NCBI RefSeq assembly: GCF_017742215.1
Contig: NZ_JAGHKP010000001.1
Coordinates: 682,001 to 746,000 of the forward strand
DNA length: 64,000 bases
Reading direction: 5' to 3'
From: Chitinophaga chungangae
GTDB lineage: Bacteria; Bacteroidota; Bacteroidia; Chitinophagales; Chitinophagaceae
How positions within the stretch are numbered: the stretch's first letter is position 1; every line of letters begins with the position of its first letter. The translations under genes and the position numbers were made by a program. The notes beneath the pieces were generated by a model that did not search any database, was not told the DNA's origin, and was given only the letters and a program-made list of their open reading frames with translations. This document shows positions 25,883 to 34,411 of the stretch, piece after piece.

Positions 25883-26896
25883 ATGCACGCCCATCCGCAC
25901 GAAATTTTTATGCAGCGTTGTATCAGCCTGTCTCTCAACGGGGAAGGAATGGTAGCGCCCAATCCCATGGTGGGGGCGGTGCTGGTGCATGAAGGAAAGA
26001 TCATCGGCGAAGGTTTTCACCGGGTGTACGGCGAATCCCATGCCGAAGTGAACTGCGTGAACAGCGTGGAGCCGGAATTGCAGGAGCTGATCCCGCATTC
26101 GGTGATGTACGTAAGCCTGGAGCCCTGCGCGCATCATGGCAAAACGCCACCCTGTGCGGACCTGATCGTTGCCCGCAACATTCCGGAAGTGGTGATCGGC
26201 TGTGTGGACAGCTTTTCGGAAGTGGCCGGGAAAGGCATCGAAAAACTGCGGGCCGCCGGCGTAAAAGTGACCACCGGCCTGCTGGAAGACGAATGCAGGC
26301 AGGTGAACCGCCGTTTTTTCACCTTCCACGAACAGCGGCGGCCTTACGTGGTGCTCAAATGGGCGCAAAGCGCGGACGGGTATATCGCTCCGCCGGACGG
26401 CGCGCCGGTGAGGATCTCCGGGCCCTATGCAGACAGGCTGGTGCATCAATGGCGAAGCCGCGAAGCGGGCATCATGGTGGGCACGCGCACCGCTTTGAAC
26501 GACAATCCGAGGCTGAATACGCGGCTCTGGCCGGGTAAAAGCCCCGTCCGCATCATTCTCGACCTCGGGGGCAAAATACCCCGCGATTTTCACGTGCACG
26601 ACGGTTCGGTGCGCACCATCTTCCTCACCGCGAACGAAATCGACCGTTCGAAGGCCCTCGTGCCCCAGGTATTGGCGCTGCTGCATGCGGAATCGGTGCA
26701 GAGTATTCTCGTGGAAGGCGGAGCGAACCTTTTACAGCAATTCATCCACAGCGGCCTTTGGGACGAAATGAGGGTGATCACCGGGCAGCAGCCTTTGGGC
26801 CAGGGCCTGCGGGCGCCGGAGACGGGGGAAGTGCGGCTGCTGGAAAAGCTGGACGTGGCGGGAGACGAAGTGGCCGTGTATGGCCGGCCGGCATAA
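25883..26896 (+). CDS. ribD: Bifunctional riboflavin biosynthesis deaminase/reductase RibD
   Basis: RibD carries out the second and third steps of riboflavin synthesis. The N-terminal deaminase domain (about 1-145) has zinc ligands His53 in HAEVN and Cys82/Cys91 in PCAHHGKTPPCADLI, with Glu55 as proton shuttle. The C-terminal reductase domain (150-337) has LKWAQSADG, GIMVGTRTALNDNP and the NADPH site VEGGANLLQQF. The ATG at 25883 gives the normal 337 residues; a much longer open frame upstream runs antisense through prmC and is not part of the gene. Confidence 0.96.
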   Translation: MHAHPHEIFMQRCISLSLNGEGMVAPNPMVGAVLVHEGKIIGEGFHRVYGESHAEVNCVNSVEPELQELIPHSVMYVSLEPCAHHGKTPPCADLIVARNIPEVVIGCVDSFSEVAGKGIEKLRAAGVKVTTGLLEDECRQVNRRFFTFHEQRRPYVVLKWAQSADGYIAPPDGAPVRISGPYADRLVHQWRSREAGIMVGTRTALNDNPRLNTRLWPGKSPVRIILDLGGKIPRDFHVHDGSVRTIFLTANEIDRSKALVPQVLALLHAESVQSILVEGGANLLQQFIHSGLWDEMRVITGQQPLGQGLRAPETGEVRLLEKLDVAGDEVAVYGRPA

Positions 26897-26907
26897 AAAA
26901 CAGGAAA

Positions 26908-27504
26908 ATGGAAGTTTATTATACGATCGAAAAGAAGGCAGTAGCGGAGTTTAAAGACCGGGGAAGCAAGTTCCTCGCTTTCGCGTTCCCCGTAAAATCC
27001 ACCGAACAGGTGAAAGAGTGTTTGCAGGAAGTGAAAAAAGAACACCCCAAAGCCACCCATCATTGTTACGCTTACCGGCTGGGAACAGACGGGCTGCAAT
27101 ACCGCGCAGTAGACGACGGCGAGCCTTCCGGCTCCGCGGGCAAGCCCATCCTGGGACAGATAGACAGCAAACAGCTTACGGACGTGCTGGTGATAGTGGT
27201 GCGTTATTTCGGGGGTACGCTGCTCGGCGTGCCGGGACTGATCAACGCCTATAAAATGTCCTGCGCGCTGGTGCTGCAGCTGATACCCGCCGTACAAAAA
27301 AACGTTGAAGCGCGTTACCAGCTGGTGTTCGATTATACCATCCTGAACGATGTGATGATAGTGGTGAAACAGAACAACTGCACCGTACTCAACCAGGACA
27401 TCCAGTTGTTCTGCAGCATGGAGATCGGCATCCCCAAATCCAGCCTGGACCTTTGCCTCCTGCGCCTGAAGGATATTTACAACCTCGAGGTGAAGGCGAT
27501 GTAA
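26908..27504 (+). CDS. YigZ/IMPACT family protein
   Basis: A 198-residue UPF0029 protein. The signature segment with HHCYAYRLG, DDGEPSGSAGKPIL and VVRYFGGTLLG lies between residues 48 and 105, followed by a small ferredoxin-like C-terminal domain. The family is conserved in bacteria and eukaryotes; the eukaryotic member IMPACT modulates Gcn2, but the bacterial role is not settled. It starts 11 bp after ribD and is probably co-transcribed. Its stop directly abuts the stop of the convergent lipoprotein gene. Confidence 0.93.
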   Translation: MEVYYTIEKKAVAEFKDRGSKFLAFAFPVKSTEQVKECLQEVKKEHPKATHHCYAYRLGTDGLQYRAVDDGEPSGSAGKPILGQIDSKQLTDVLVIVVRYFGGTLLGVPGLINAYKMSCALVLQLIPAVQKNVEARYQLVFDYTILNDVMIVVKQNNCTVLNQDIQLFCSMEIGIPKSSLDLCLLRLKDIYNLEVKAM

Positions 27505-28737
27505 CTACCGGAAAGCATTTTCCACTTCTTTGAGGCTGACCCCGAATAATTTTTTCACGACAGGATCGAGATGTTTTTCGCTGCCCTGCAGATGGATGGT
27601 GCGGTGATAATGTTCCAGGCGGCCGCCGGGTTTGAGTGCGGCCGCGGGGGAAGAGCTTTCCAGTTCGTAGAAACGCCCCATTTGTGCGCCTGAATCGCCT
27701 GCCGGGCCGTCGTTGTAAGCATTGATCACATCGCCGGCAAAAGGCTTCGCCTGTATGCCCCATGAAGAATTGACGTATCGGTGCGAGGCCGAAGGCATGG
27801 TGAACTGCACCACCGTAAGCACTTTATTGGCTGCATCGTAGCTGCCCAGCACGTTGTAGCAGGCCTGGCGGCGCAGGCCGATCTTGCTGCGGTGGTTGGC
27901 GTCTGCCCGGAAATAAACGATGTTTTTGTTGGTTTTGAGCCTTTCTGCGGGCACTTTCCCGAAATAATCATCCTTAACGGTACCGCCTGTACGAAGCGGG
28001 ATCATCACCGTGTTTTTTTCCGCGGCGGGGAACATGCCGAGAATCCAGATGGAGGGCATGCCGTAAGCCGTGTCCCACTTATGCTGCCCGGCGTTTACGA
28101 TGGTGTTGGCGGAATGAAAGCCGACGGCGTGAACACTGCGGTGAAGGTCTGTGCCGAGATAGTTGCGCAGGTCGCGGCGCGCGATGAGCGTAACGGTGCG
28201 GGTAACTTTGATATCGAAGATATGGCCTTTGTAATTGGGCAATTGCATGTTGCGCTCGAAGGTAACGGCCGATTTGCTGCGGGCGGTTACGTTGAAGGGC
28301 TCTGAATCCAATGCTGCGGGCACCTGCCAGTGTGCGAGATCGAAGGTGTCTCCCGGCGCGAAATAAAAGCTGTTCTGGCTGCCTTCCGGGCCGAGCCAGA
28401 AGCGGTCTTCCCCGCCGAAAGCATTGATGTGCGGCTGCAGTTTTTTCTCCGCGATAAGCGAATGGTTGATCCATCCGAGGCTTTTGCCTTTGTCGCCTTC
28501 GGCGGTGCTGGTCATCACGCGGCCCTGCCACGCCGGCGCAAGGGCGATGGCGGATTTGCTGGTGCTGTCCGTCAATACGATGGTTTCGGTATGTTCTTCC
28601 AGGAATGCAACGTCCGCCCCGAAGTTCTCCGGCCTGGATATGGTTTGTTGCGGCTGTGTTGCGGGCTGCTGTGCCGGTTGTTTGCGGGGGCCGCAGGCAG
28701 CCAGGCACAGTGTGCCGTAGAGCACATATTTTTTCAT
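27505..28737 (-). CDS. Predicted lipoprotein with a large beta-rich domain (DUF6786-like)
   Basis: A 410-residue protein with a lipobox at Cys15 (LCLAACG) and a Gln/Pro linker. The main part is beta-rich, with landmarks GGEDRFWLGPEGSQNSFYF, ARRDLRNYLGTDL and SSWGIQAKPF. It resembles a family of secreted Bacteroidota proteins (DUF6786 from memory) with a galactose-mutarotase-like fold; this assignment is tentative. No catalytic residues are assigned. It is an outer-membrane or periplasmic lipoprotein by prediction, and monocistronic. The adjoining stop with YigZ leaves no room for a terminator outside the coding regions. Confidence 0.6.
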   Translation of the reverse strand: MKKYVLYGTLCLAACGPRKQPAQQPATQPQQTISRPENFGADVAFLEEHTETIVLTDSTSKSAIALAPAWQGRVMTSTAEGDKGKSLGWINHSLIAEKKLQPHINAFGGEDRFWLGPEGSQNSFYFAPGDTFDLAHWQVPAALDSEPFNVTARSKSAVTFERNMQLPNYKGHIFDIKVTRTVTLIARRDLRNYLGTDLHRSVHAVGFHSANTIVNAGQHKWDTAYGMPSIWILGMFPAAEKNTVMIPLRTGGTVKDDYFGKVPAERLKTNKNIVYFRADANHRSKIGLRRQACYNVLGSYDAANKVLTVVQFTMPSASHRYVNSSWGIQAKPFAGDVINAYNDGPAGDSGAQMGRFYELESSSPAAALKPGGRLEHYHRTIHLQGSEKHLDPVVKKLFGVSLKEVENAFR

Positions 28738-28850
28738 GAGATAGCGGTGGAATGGTCGTTAATGAACTGCAATGATAAAGTTTAATTTTAACAACATTAC
28801 CGCGCCTATATTGTGTTGGAGAAAATTTTTCGCGTGAATCCGAAATATTA

Positions 28851-28881
28851 TTTGCTGATTTCAAACTGTTTCCTATTTTTG
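28851..28881 (+). promoter_or_regulatory. Complete Bacteroidota promoter for tRNA-Gly
   Basis: TTTG at 28851-28854 and TATTTTTG at 28874-28881 are separated by 19 bp, the consensus -33/-7 layout of the primary sigma factor in Bacteroidota. The tRNA begins 20 bp downstream. Confidence 0.85.
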
Positions 28882-28900
28882 CAATCCCAAAACGGGAAGC

Positions 28901-28973
<73 letters not shown>

Positions 28974-28984
28974 CAAAAAACAAA

Positions 28985-29013
28985 AAGCCTGGTTGTTGCA
29001 ACCGGGCTTTTTT
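28985..29013 (+). terminator. tRNA-Gly terminator
   Basis: An AGCCTGGTTG/CAACCGGGCT stem with one G-U pair is followed by six T, 12 bp after the tRNA. Confidence 0.85.
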
Positions 29014-29223
29014 ATGCGATTTAATGCCGAAACACAACAAAGAACAACGCTGTACGGCCCAGGGTAAATCAGCATTTAACCTTCTTCATCAGCAGTATTT
29101 TTAAGATCTGCCGCGAGCGGCCTGTTTCCGGGGCCTGTCAAAAAAAAAACAGCCATTTCAACAACCATTCCCTTTCATTACAAAAGCAATTAAAATTATC
29201 CTTTATATAACCCCTCCGGGCAC

Positions 29224-29249
29224 AAAAAAAGCCGCGCCATTGCGCAGCT
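29224..29249 (-). terminator. Terminator of the small membrane protein gene
   Basis: On the minus strand an AGC.GCGC/GCGC.GCT stem with one mismatch is followed by seven T, 25 nt after the stop at 29274. Confidence 0.75.
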
Positions 29250-29273
29250 TTTCTCAATATCCTTAGCTGTAAT

Positions 29274-29480
29274 TTATTTGTATTTCGGATCGTACAGGGA
29301 GCTTTCCGGAACGGCCACTTTAGGTTTGCCTTTATAACGGTGCCCGAAGAGCGCATAACTTCCGCCTACCAGGAATGCCAGGATGCAGGCAATTTTCAAA
29401 TAAAACAGGAAGCGGGAGGAAGATACCCAGTCGCGGGTAAAATCGTTCGTATTTTCAACTGTATGCTGGTCCATATTCAT
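29274..29480 (-). CDS. Small single-pass membrane protein (68 aa)
   Basis: I do not recognise a family. The protein has a polar N-terminus (about 1-24), one hydrophobic helix (FYLKIACILAFLVGGSYALF, about 26-45), and a short basic tail ending YDPKYK. It is supported as a real gene by a complete -33/-7 promoter immediately upstream and a terminator immediately downstream. It lies between a glycosyltransferase gene on the same strand and the tRNA-Gly unit. It may be a small subunit or an envelope-stress peptide, but nothing in the sequence decides this. Confidence 0.7.
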   Translation of the reverse strand: MNMDQHTVENTNDFTRDWVSSSRFLFYLKIACILAFLVGGSYALFGHRYKGKPKVAVPESSLYDPKYK

Positions 29481-29493
29481 TTTTTTCGCTCTG

Positions 29494-29525
29494 CAAACTT
29501 ACAAAGCAAATTTTTAAAGTCCAAA
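29494..29525 (-). promoter_or_regulatory. Complete Bacteroidota promoter for the 68-aa protein
   Basis: On the minus strand TTTG (29522-29525) and TAAGTTTG (29494-29501) are separated by 20 bp. The start codon is 14 bp downstream. Confidence 0.75.
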
Positions 29526-29531
29526 TCGCTT

Positions 29532-30566
29532 TTATTTCTTCTTCGGGTGCCAAAGGGTCGAAAAAGTGCGTTTGTTGAGGAAATAATAGCGCCAGATCAT
29601 GATCCCGTGAAACACGCCGTTGAGGTCGAACAGGCGTTTGCGGGGGATCGTGTCCCGGATGTTTTTTTCTTCCGTTCTGCGCCAGCGGTAATAATCGCGG
29701 TAGGCGCGGAAGATGGCCATCATGTCTTTCGGTTTGCCTGATACCAGGCTTTTAATAGCCGCCATCAGGTCCAGCACATGGCGTTGTGTGAGGATGATCC
29801 ATTGCTCGCCGAAATGCAGGTTTTTGCAGAGCATGATCAGGTTGTTTCGGAAATTGAGATATAATTTGCGGGGATTGCCCTGCGGAAGGCTGCCGCCGCC
29901 CACATGGTACACCACGGCCGAAGGGCAGAAACATATCCGGTAATCTGCCCGCTGCAATCGCCAGCACAGGTCTACTTCTTCCATATGCGCAAAAAAATAA
30001 GGATCGAAGCCGCCCACTTCCCAGAAAGCGGACGAGCGGATGAACAGCGCAGCGCCCGTTGCCCAGAAAATATCCTGCGGATTGTCGTATTGCCCTTTAT
30101 CTTCTTCCGTTGTATAAAGAATGCGGCCCCGGCAGAAAGTGTAGCCGAGAATGTCCATCCAGCCGCCGGCCGCGCCCGCGTACTCGAAACTTTCCCGGTC
30201 GTGGTAAGCCCGCAGTTTGGGCTGGCATGCCGCAATACGCTCGTCTGCCTGCATCTGCGCCACCACCGGCGGTATCCAGCCGGGCTCCACTTCCACGTCC
30301 TGGTTGAGCAGCACGTAAATATCGGCCTTCACATGTTGGAGGGCTTCGTTGTAACCGCCTGCAAAACCGCTGTTGGTGGGGTTGCGGATGATCTTTACCT
30401 GTGGAAAGGCGGATTCGGTGAAAGCAACGCTGTTGTCTGAAGAAGCATTGTCCGCCACGTAGATCTCCAGGTTGCCATCATATACGGAAGCGCATACGGA
30501 AGGAAGAAAGCGTTCGAGAAAGGCTTTTCCGTTCCAATTGAGGATCACGACCGCTACCGAGGGCAA
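29532..30566 (-). CDS. Family 2 glycosyltransferase (rhamnosyltransferase-like)
   Basis: An inverting GT-A glycosyltransferase. The N-terminal VAVVILNWNGKAF, the nucleotide-binding VADNASSDNS, the metal-site region LLNQDVEVEPGW, and the catalytic region MEEVDLCWRL are present, followed by RNNLIMLCKN. These fit the WbbL/rhamnosyltransferase type that builds surface polysaccharides. No ATG precedes the first strand; I chose the TTG at 30566, which gives MPSVAVVILNWNG. The frame is open up to 30638. The acceptor and donor sugars are unknown, and no other surface-polysaccharide gene is adjacent. Confidence 0.85.
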   Translation of the reverse strand: MPSVAVVILNWNGKAFLERFLPSVCASVYDGNLEIYVADNASSDNSVAFTESAFPQVKIIRNPTNSGFAGGYNEALQHVKADIYVLLNQDVEVEPGWIPPVVAQMQADERIAACQPKLRAYHDRESFEYAGAAGGWMDILGYTFCRGRILYTTEEDKGQYDNPQDIFWATGAALFIRSSAFWEVGGFDPYFFAHMEEVDLCWRLQRADYRICFCPSAVVYHVGGGSLPQGNPRKLYLNFRNNLIMLCKNLHFGEQWIILTQRHVLDLMAAIKSLVSGKPKDMMAIFRAYRDYYRWRRTEEKNIRDTIPRKRLFDLNGVFHGIMIWRYYFLNKRTFSTLWHPKKK

Positions 30567-30698
30567 TACTGTCAAAAGAGTTCCGTTTAATCCGTGACGT
30601 AATAATTTAGCGTTGCAAATATGCAACAAAGCCTCCAAATATTACTAAATTAGTTCATTGTTAACAGTCGGTACCGATTGTGGTTTATAAACTCACTG

Positions 30699-31841
30699 AT
30701 GTTTAAACAGTACATAGGCTGGAAATTTACCCTGGTAGCGGTGGCGGTGGTCATCATTGTAACCACTATCTGGTTTGTCAACAACCTGTCCGAGAAAATA
30801 CAGCACGAAGAAACGAAGAACGTGGCCACCTGGGTGGAAGCCAACCGCGAACTGCTGCAGGCCCCGGATGACGCGAACCTCAACCTGGCCGTGGGGATCG
30901 TTACCACTAATACCACCATTCCGTTGATCCTGACGGACGATCACGGCCAGATCATCGACCATCGTAATATGGATTCGGCGAAGGTGATGAACGACAAGGA
31001 GTACCTGCCGCGGCAGCTCACCGCTTTCCGCAAGCAGCATCCGCCTTTCATTATGGCCATCGACGCCAAAACCAATTACTACATTTATTACGGCGATTCC
31101 CTGATCCTTAAACAGGTGCGTTATTACCCGTACATACAGCTGCTGGTGGTGGCTTTGTTCATCGGCATCGTACTTTTCGCATTGTCCAGCACCAACCGGG
31201 CCACGCAGAACTTGGTGTGGGTGGGCATGGCGAAAGAAACGGCGCACCAGCTGGGCACGCCGCTCAGCTCGATGGAGGCCTGGCTGGAAATACTGAAAGA
31301 CAAAGAGGAAAATGTCGCCATCGCCAGCGAGCTGGGCAAAGACGTAGACCGGCTGAAGCTGATCAGCGAGCGTTTTTCCAAGATCGGCAGCGTGCCCAGC
31401 CTGGAAGAGCGCAACGTGGTGGAGCAGGTGGCGAATATGGTGGCGTACATCCGCAAGCGGGCGCCGCAAAAAGTGCGGTTCACTTTGCAGTCGGCCGAGG
31501 AGGAAGTAATGGCGATGATCTCGCCGGCGCTGTTCGACTGGGTGCTGGAAAACCTGCTGAAAAACGCGCTGGACGCGATGGAAGGGAAGGGAGACATTAC
31601 GGTGCTGATCGAAAATCACCCGGCGCATATTTGTATCGATGTAACGGATACGGGGAAGGGGATACCGAAAAGTTTGCAGGACAAGGTATTTAATCCCGGT
31701 TTCAGCACCAAAAAGCGGGGCTGGGGGCTGGGGCTGTCGCTGGCGAAACGGATCATCCAGGACTATCACAAAGGCCGCCTGACGGTGAAATGGAGCGAGG
31801 CGAACAAGGGCACGACGTTCCGTATTTTGCTCCGGAAATAA
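30699..31841 (+). CDS. Orphan membrane sensor histidine kinase
   Basis: It has 380 residues from the ATG at 30699. Two membrane helices (about 8-27 and 146-164) frame a periplasmic sensor of about 115 residues. The phospho-acceptor His183 is in ETAHQLGTPLSS, an H-box variant in which Gln-Leu-Gly replaces the usual Glu-Leu-Arg/Lys. The ATPase domain shows the N-box (Asn285/Asn289 in LENLLKNALDAM), G1 DTGKGIP (317-323), the F-box region FNPGFSTK and G2 GWGLGLSL. There is no HAMP-like linker of obvious length and no response regulator next to it, so its partner must be encoded elsewhere. Confidence 0.9.
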   Translation: MFKQYIGWKFTLVAVAVVIIVTTIWFVNNLSEKIQHEETKNVATWVEANRELLQAPDDANLNLAVGIVTTNTTIPLILTDDHGQIIDHRNMDSAKVMNDKEYLPRQLTAFRKQHPPFIMAIDAKTNYYIYYGDSLILKQVRYYPYIQLLVVALFIGIVLFALSSTNRATQNLVWVGMAKETAHQLGTPLSSMEAWLEILKDKEENVAIASELGKDVDRLKLISERFSKIGSVPSLEERNVVEQVANMVAYIRKRAPQKVRFTLQSAEEEVMAMISPALFDWVLENLLKNALDAMEGKGDITVLIENHPAHICIDVTDTGKGIPKSLQDKVFNPGFSTKKRGWGLGLSLAKRIIQDYHKGRLTVKWSEANKGTTFRILLRK

Positions 31842-31846
31842 ATTTA

Positions 31847-31877
31847 TTTGCTTATTATTAAAAAGGCTTTATTTTTG
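31847..31877 (+). promoter_or_regulatory. Complete Bacteroidota promoter for tRNA-Leu
   Basis: TTTG at 31847-31850 and TATTTTTG at 31870-31877 are separated by 19 bp, 16 bp before the tRNA. Confidence 0.85.
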
Positions 31878-31893
31878 CAACCCACAAACAAGC

Positions 31894-31977
31894 GCGGAGG
31901 TGGCGAAATTGGTAGACGCGCTACTTTGAGGTGGTAGTGCCTGAAAGGGCTTGGGAGTTCGAATCTCCTCCTCCGCA
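31894..31977 (+). tRNA. tRNA-Leu (GAG)
   Basis: An 84-nt class II tRNA with acceptor GCGGAGG/CCTCCGC, anticodon stem CTACT/GGTAG around loop TTGAGGT (anticodon GAG), a variable arm TGCCTGAAAGGGCTT and T-loop GAGTTCGAATCTC. CCA is not encoded. It reads CUC/CUU. Confidence 0.96.
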
Positions 31978-31980
31978 CAC

Positions 31981-32025
31981 ACGAGACAAATGAGGGAAAT
32001 CCTTGTTTGTCTCGTTTTCTTTTTA
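31981..32025 (+). terminator. tRNA-Leu terminator
   Basis: A perfect 10-bp stem ACGAGACAAA/TTTGTCTCGT with a 15-nt loop is followed by a T-rich tract. Confidence 0.85.
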
Positions 32026-32459
32026 GCGGAATTCCATATCCAGCATATATATCAGCCGAATGGCCTCATTCACTCTTTTAGTTCGAAAATTTCGTCCGTC
32101 AAAAGTCAACTTTTCGGGATAAATCGAATTAAGAAATTGTCAATTCCATCAATGCCATCTTTTAACAGTTTCTTACGAGCCACTACCACATCGTTACGGT
32201 TCAACCGGAGAATGCAACAGGTTGTTGCGTTGTTTCCTGAGTGCCTGCAGCCGCACGATCGTATCGAGCCCATGTGTTTTTTCCTGCGTCAGGAAGCACT
32301 ATTTTTTCCCGCCTGTTGGCCTGATATTGTTTCAGTATCATAGTTGGCGCCACTTGTACACATTCCCATAGACAAACTGCACGCCGTGAACGGTACTTTT
32401 TCTTTGGACTATTCCGAATGCTGAAAAGTTTTATATATTTTAGTACTCCACGCAACGTT
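32026..32459. other. Gene-poor stretch after tRNA-Leu
   Basis: About 430 bp, AT-richer than its surroundings, with no gene I can support. On the minus strand two short adjoining frames look protein-like (one ending TTQQPVAFSG near 32202, another holding VVVARKKLLKDGIDGIDNF near 32120-32190) and could be remnants of one broken gene, but I recognise neither. The last 60 bp must contain the promoter of the sigma-factor gene. Confidence 0.4.
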
Positions 32460-33056
32460 ATGAAAATGGACCGTCATCACCACCCGGAATCATTGTCCGT
32501 ACGCCTCTCCGAAGGTGATGAATCTGCGTTCCGCGAGTTCTTTCACCTGTACAGCCACCACATTTACAACGTTGCTTTTATCATGACCAAATCTGCCGGG
32601 CTGGCGGAAGACATGGTGCAGGAAGTGTTCCTCAAGATCTGGCTCAGCCGCGCCAGCCTTGCCGGCGTGGAAAACCTGAAAGCTTACCTCTATACCAGCG
32701 CGCGGCATCATATCCTGAACGAACTGCGCAAAAAATCCCACAACCTGCAGTTTACCGATGCTTTACTGGAATACTTCAGCGAGTCTGCGGACAATCCTGA
32801 GCAGGCCCTGCTGAGAAAGGAGTCCCGCGGTTTTCTCCACCAGGCCATTGCCCACCTGCCTGACCGGCAACGCCTCATCTACCGGCTGAGCAAGGAAAAA
32901 GGGCTGAAGCAGGAAGAGATAGCCGCCCGGCTCAACATCAGCCAACATACCGTACGTAACCACCTGGCCCAGGCGTTGGTGAATATTCGTCACTTCCTCG
33001 AACGCGCCACCACGGGCACCTTACTGCTTTTCTGCCTGTTACAGGCAGGCTTCTGA
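32460..33056 (+). CDS. ECF-type RNA polymerase sigma factor (FecI-like)
   Basis: A sigma-70 family factor of 198 residues with region 2 (ESAFREFFHLYSHHIYNVAF to EDMVQEVFLKIWLSR; landmarks EDMVQEVFLKIW) and region 4 (LPDRQRLIYRLSKEKGLKQEEIAARL, with HTH NISQHTVRNHLAQAL). The ATG at 32460 (MKMDRHHH) is preferred to one 42 bp upstream. It is followed by a FecR anti-sigma gene and an STN-domain SusC, the standard arrangement in which ligand binding at the outer membrane releases the sigma factor to activate its own uptake operon. Confidence 0.93.
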   Translation: MKMDRHHHPESLSVRLSEGDESAFREFFHLYSHHIYNVAFIMTKSAGLAEDMVQEVFLKIWLSRASLAGVENLKAYLYTSARHHILNELRKKSHNLQFTDALLEYFSESADNPEQALLRKESRGFLHQAIAHLPDRQRLIYRLSKEKGLKQEEIAARLNISQHTVRNHLAQALVNIRHFLERATTGTLLLFCLLQAGF

Positions 33057-33115
33057 AAAAAAAATTGCGGGAGACTAGTAATATCCCTGCCGGGATGTGT
33101 CTTTATACATAACAC

Positions 33116-34237
33116 ATGCCTACAAGATTCGAGATATTGCTGCAGGGCTACATTACCGGTACGCTTACGCCGCCGGAGGTGGAGGAGTTCCTGCAACTGA
33201 TGAGAGACCGAGACCTGCGCCTCCCTGACGCGGTGCAGCATCTGCTGGAAACGGCCGATCATCCACCATTACCCCCTGAAAAAGAAGCGGAGCTGGCCGG
33301 CGCGATCCTCCGCAGGGCGCGCCGCGCAGAACGCCGCCGCCCTGTTTACTGGCTGGCAGCCGCCGCTGTGCTGGCCATAGCGGGTACCGGGTTGCTGTAC
33401 ATGCTGCGGCAGGAACGGCCCGCGGCCCCGATGCAGACCGGCAGTGTAACCAGCAAGGTACATCCCGGTTACAACCAGGCCACGCTGGTACTGGCAGACG
33501 GCACCACCGTACCGCTAGACAGTACGGGCAACCAGCAGATACGCCGGAACATCCGTCAAAGCAACGGCCAGCTGCATTATACCGCGGGCGACCAGGCTTC
33601 CCAGATCAATACCCTGGTAACGCCTAAAGGGGGCCGCTTTGGCATCACCCTGCCGGATGGCAGTAAGGTATGGCTCAACTCCGCCTCCTCCCTCCGCTAC
33701 CCCACCGCCTTCACCGGGCAGCAAAGAGTGGTAGAGCTGAAAGGCCAGGGTTATTTTGAAATAACGCCGGCGTATTCCAAACCCTTTGTGGTAAAGGTGA
33801 ATGATATGGAGGTACAAGTGCTGGGCACCCGTTTTGACGTGATGGCTTATGAAGATGAAAAGGCCGTTAACACCACGCTGCTGAGCGGGGCTGTAAGGGT
33901 AAGGAACGCGGCGGCTGCACAAACGCTGCGGCCGGGGCAGCAGGCGGTGCTGGAAGGCGGCGGCACGCGCATTGCCGTGCAGCAGGCAGATACGGCCAAA
34001 GCCATTGCCTGGAAGAACGGCCTTTTCCTGTTTGACAACATGGACCTTGAAACGATATTAAGAGAGGTATCGCGCTGGTACAATGTAGAAGTAGTGTACC
34101 ATGTAAAACCCAGCGCAGAGCTGTACGGCGGGGCCATCAGCCGTAGCATGAGCCTGGAAGCCGTACTGCATATGCTGGAGGGCAGCGGATTTAACCACCT
34201 GCAACTGGAAGGGAGAAATATAACGGTACTGCCATAA
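33116..34237 (+). CDS. FecR-family anti-sigma factor
   Basis: A 373-residue inner-membrane regulator. The cytoplasmic N-terminal part (1-75, starting MPTRFEILLQGYITGTLTP) would bind the sigma factor; one membrane helix lies near 82-102 (WLAAAAVLAIAGTGLLYML). The periplasmic FecR domain has VTPKGGRFGITLPDGSKVWLN, given by its landmarks PKGGRFGITLPDG and VWLNSASSLRYP, and GYFEIT. The DUF4974-like C-terminus ends in EGSGFNHLQLEGRNITV. It would receive the signal from the STN domain of the next gene. It begins 59 bp after the sigma gene. Confidence 0.94.
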   Translation: MPTRFEILLQGYITGTLTPPEVEEFLQLMRDRDLRLPDAVQHLLETADHPPLPPEKEAELAGAILRRARRAERRRPVYWLAAAAVLAIAGTGLLYMLRQERPAAPMQTGSVTSKVHPGYNQATLVLADGTTVPLDSTGNQQIRRNIRQSNGQLHYTAGDQASQINTLVTPKGGRFGITLPDGSKVWLNSASSLRYPTAFTGQQRVVELKGQGYFEITPAYSKPFVVKVNDMEVQVLGTRFDVMAYEDEKAVNTTLLSGAVRVRNAAAAQTLRPGQQAVLEGGGTRIAVQQADTAKAIAWKNGLFLFDNMDLETILREVSRWYNVEVVYHVKPSAELYGGAISRSMSLEAVLHMLEGSGFNHLQLEGRNITVLP

Positions 34238-34411
34238 TCATACAACAACACAAAAACGCCACGTAATTACTTCAACCAAATAAAAACAGTAAATAAAACT
34301 TTTACGGGAATACACAAAAAAACCGGAAGTGGTTGCATCACTCCCGGCTGCATCTGGTATTCCCGATAATCTGAGAAGGACTATTGTTAGACTACCAAAC
34401 ACCGCTAAAGT

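Noticed and set aside
27505..28737. Calling the lipoprotein an aldose 1-epimerase
   Set aside because: The beta-rich character suggests a mutarotase-like fold, but I cannot identify the catalytic His and Glu residues.
31951..32343. Plus-strand 130-codon open frame after tRNA-Leu
   Set aside because: It begins inside the tRNA gene, runs through its terminator and has no protein-like pattern.
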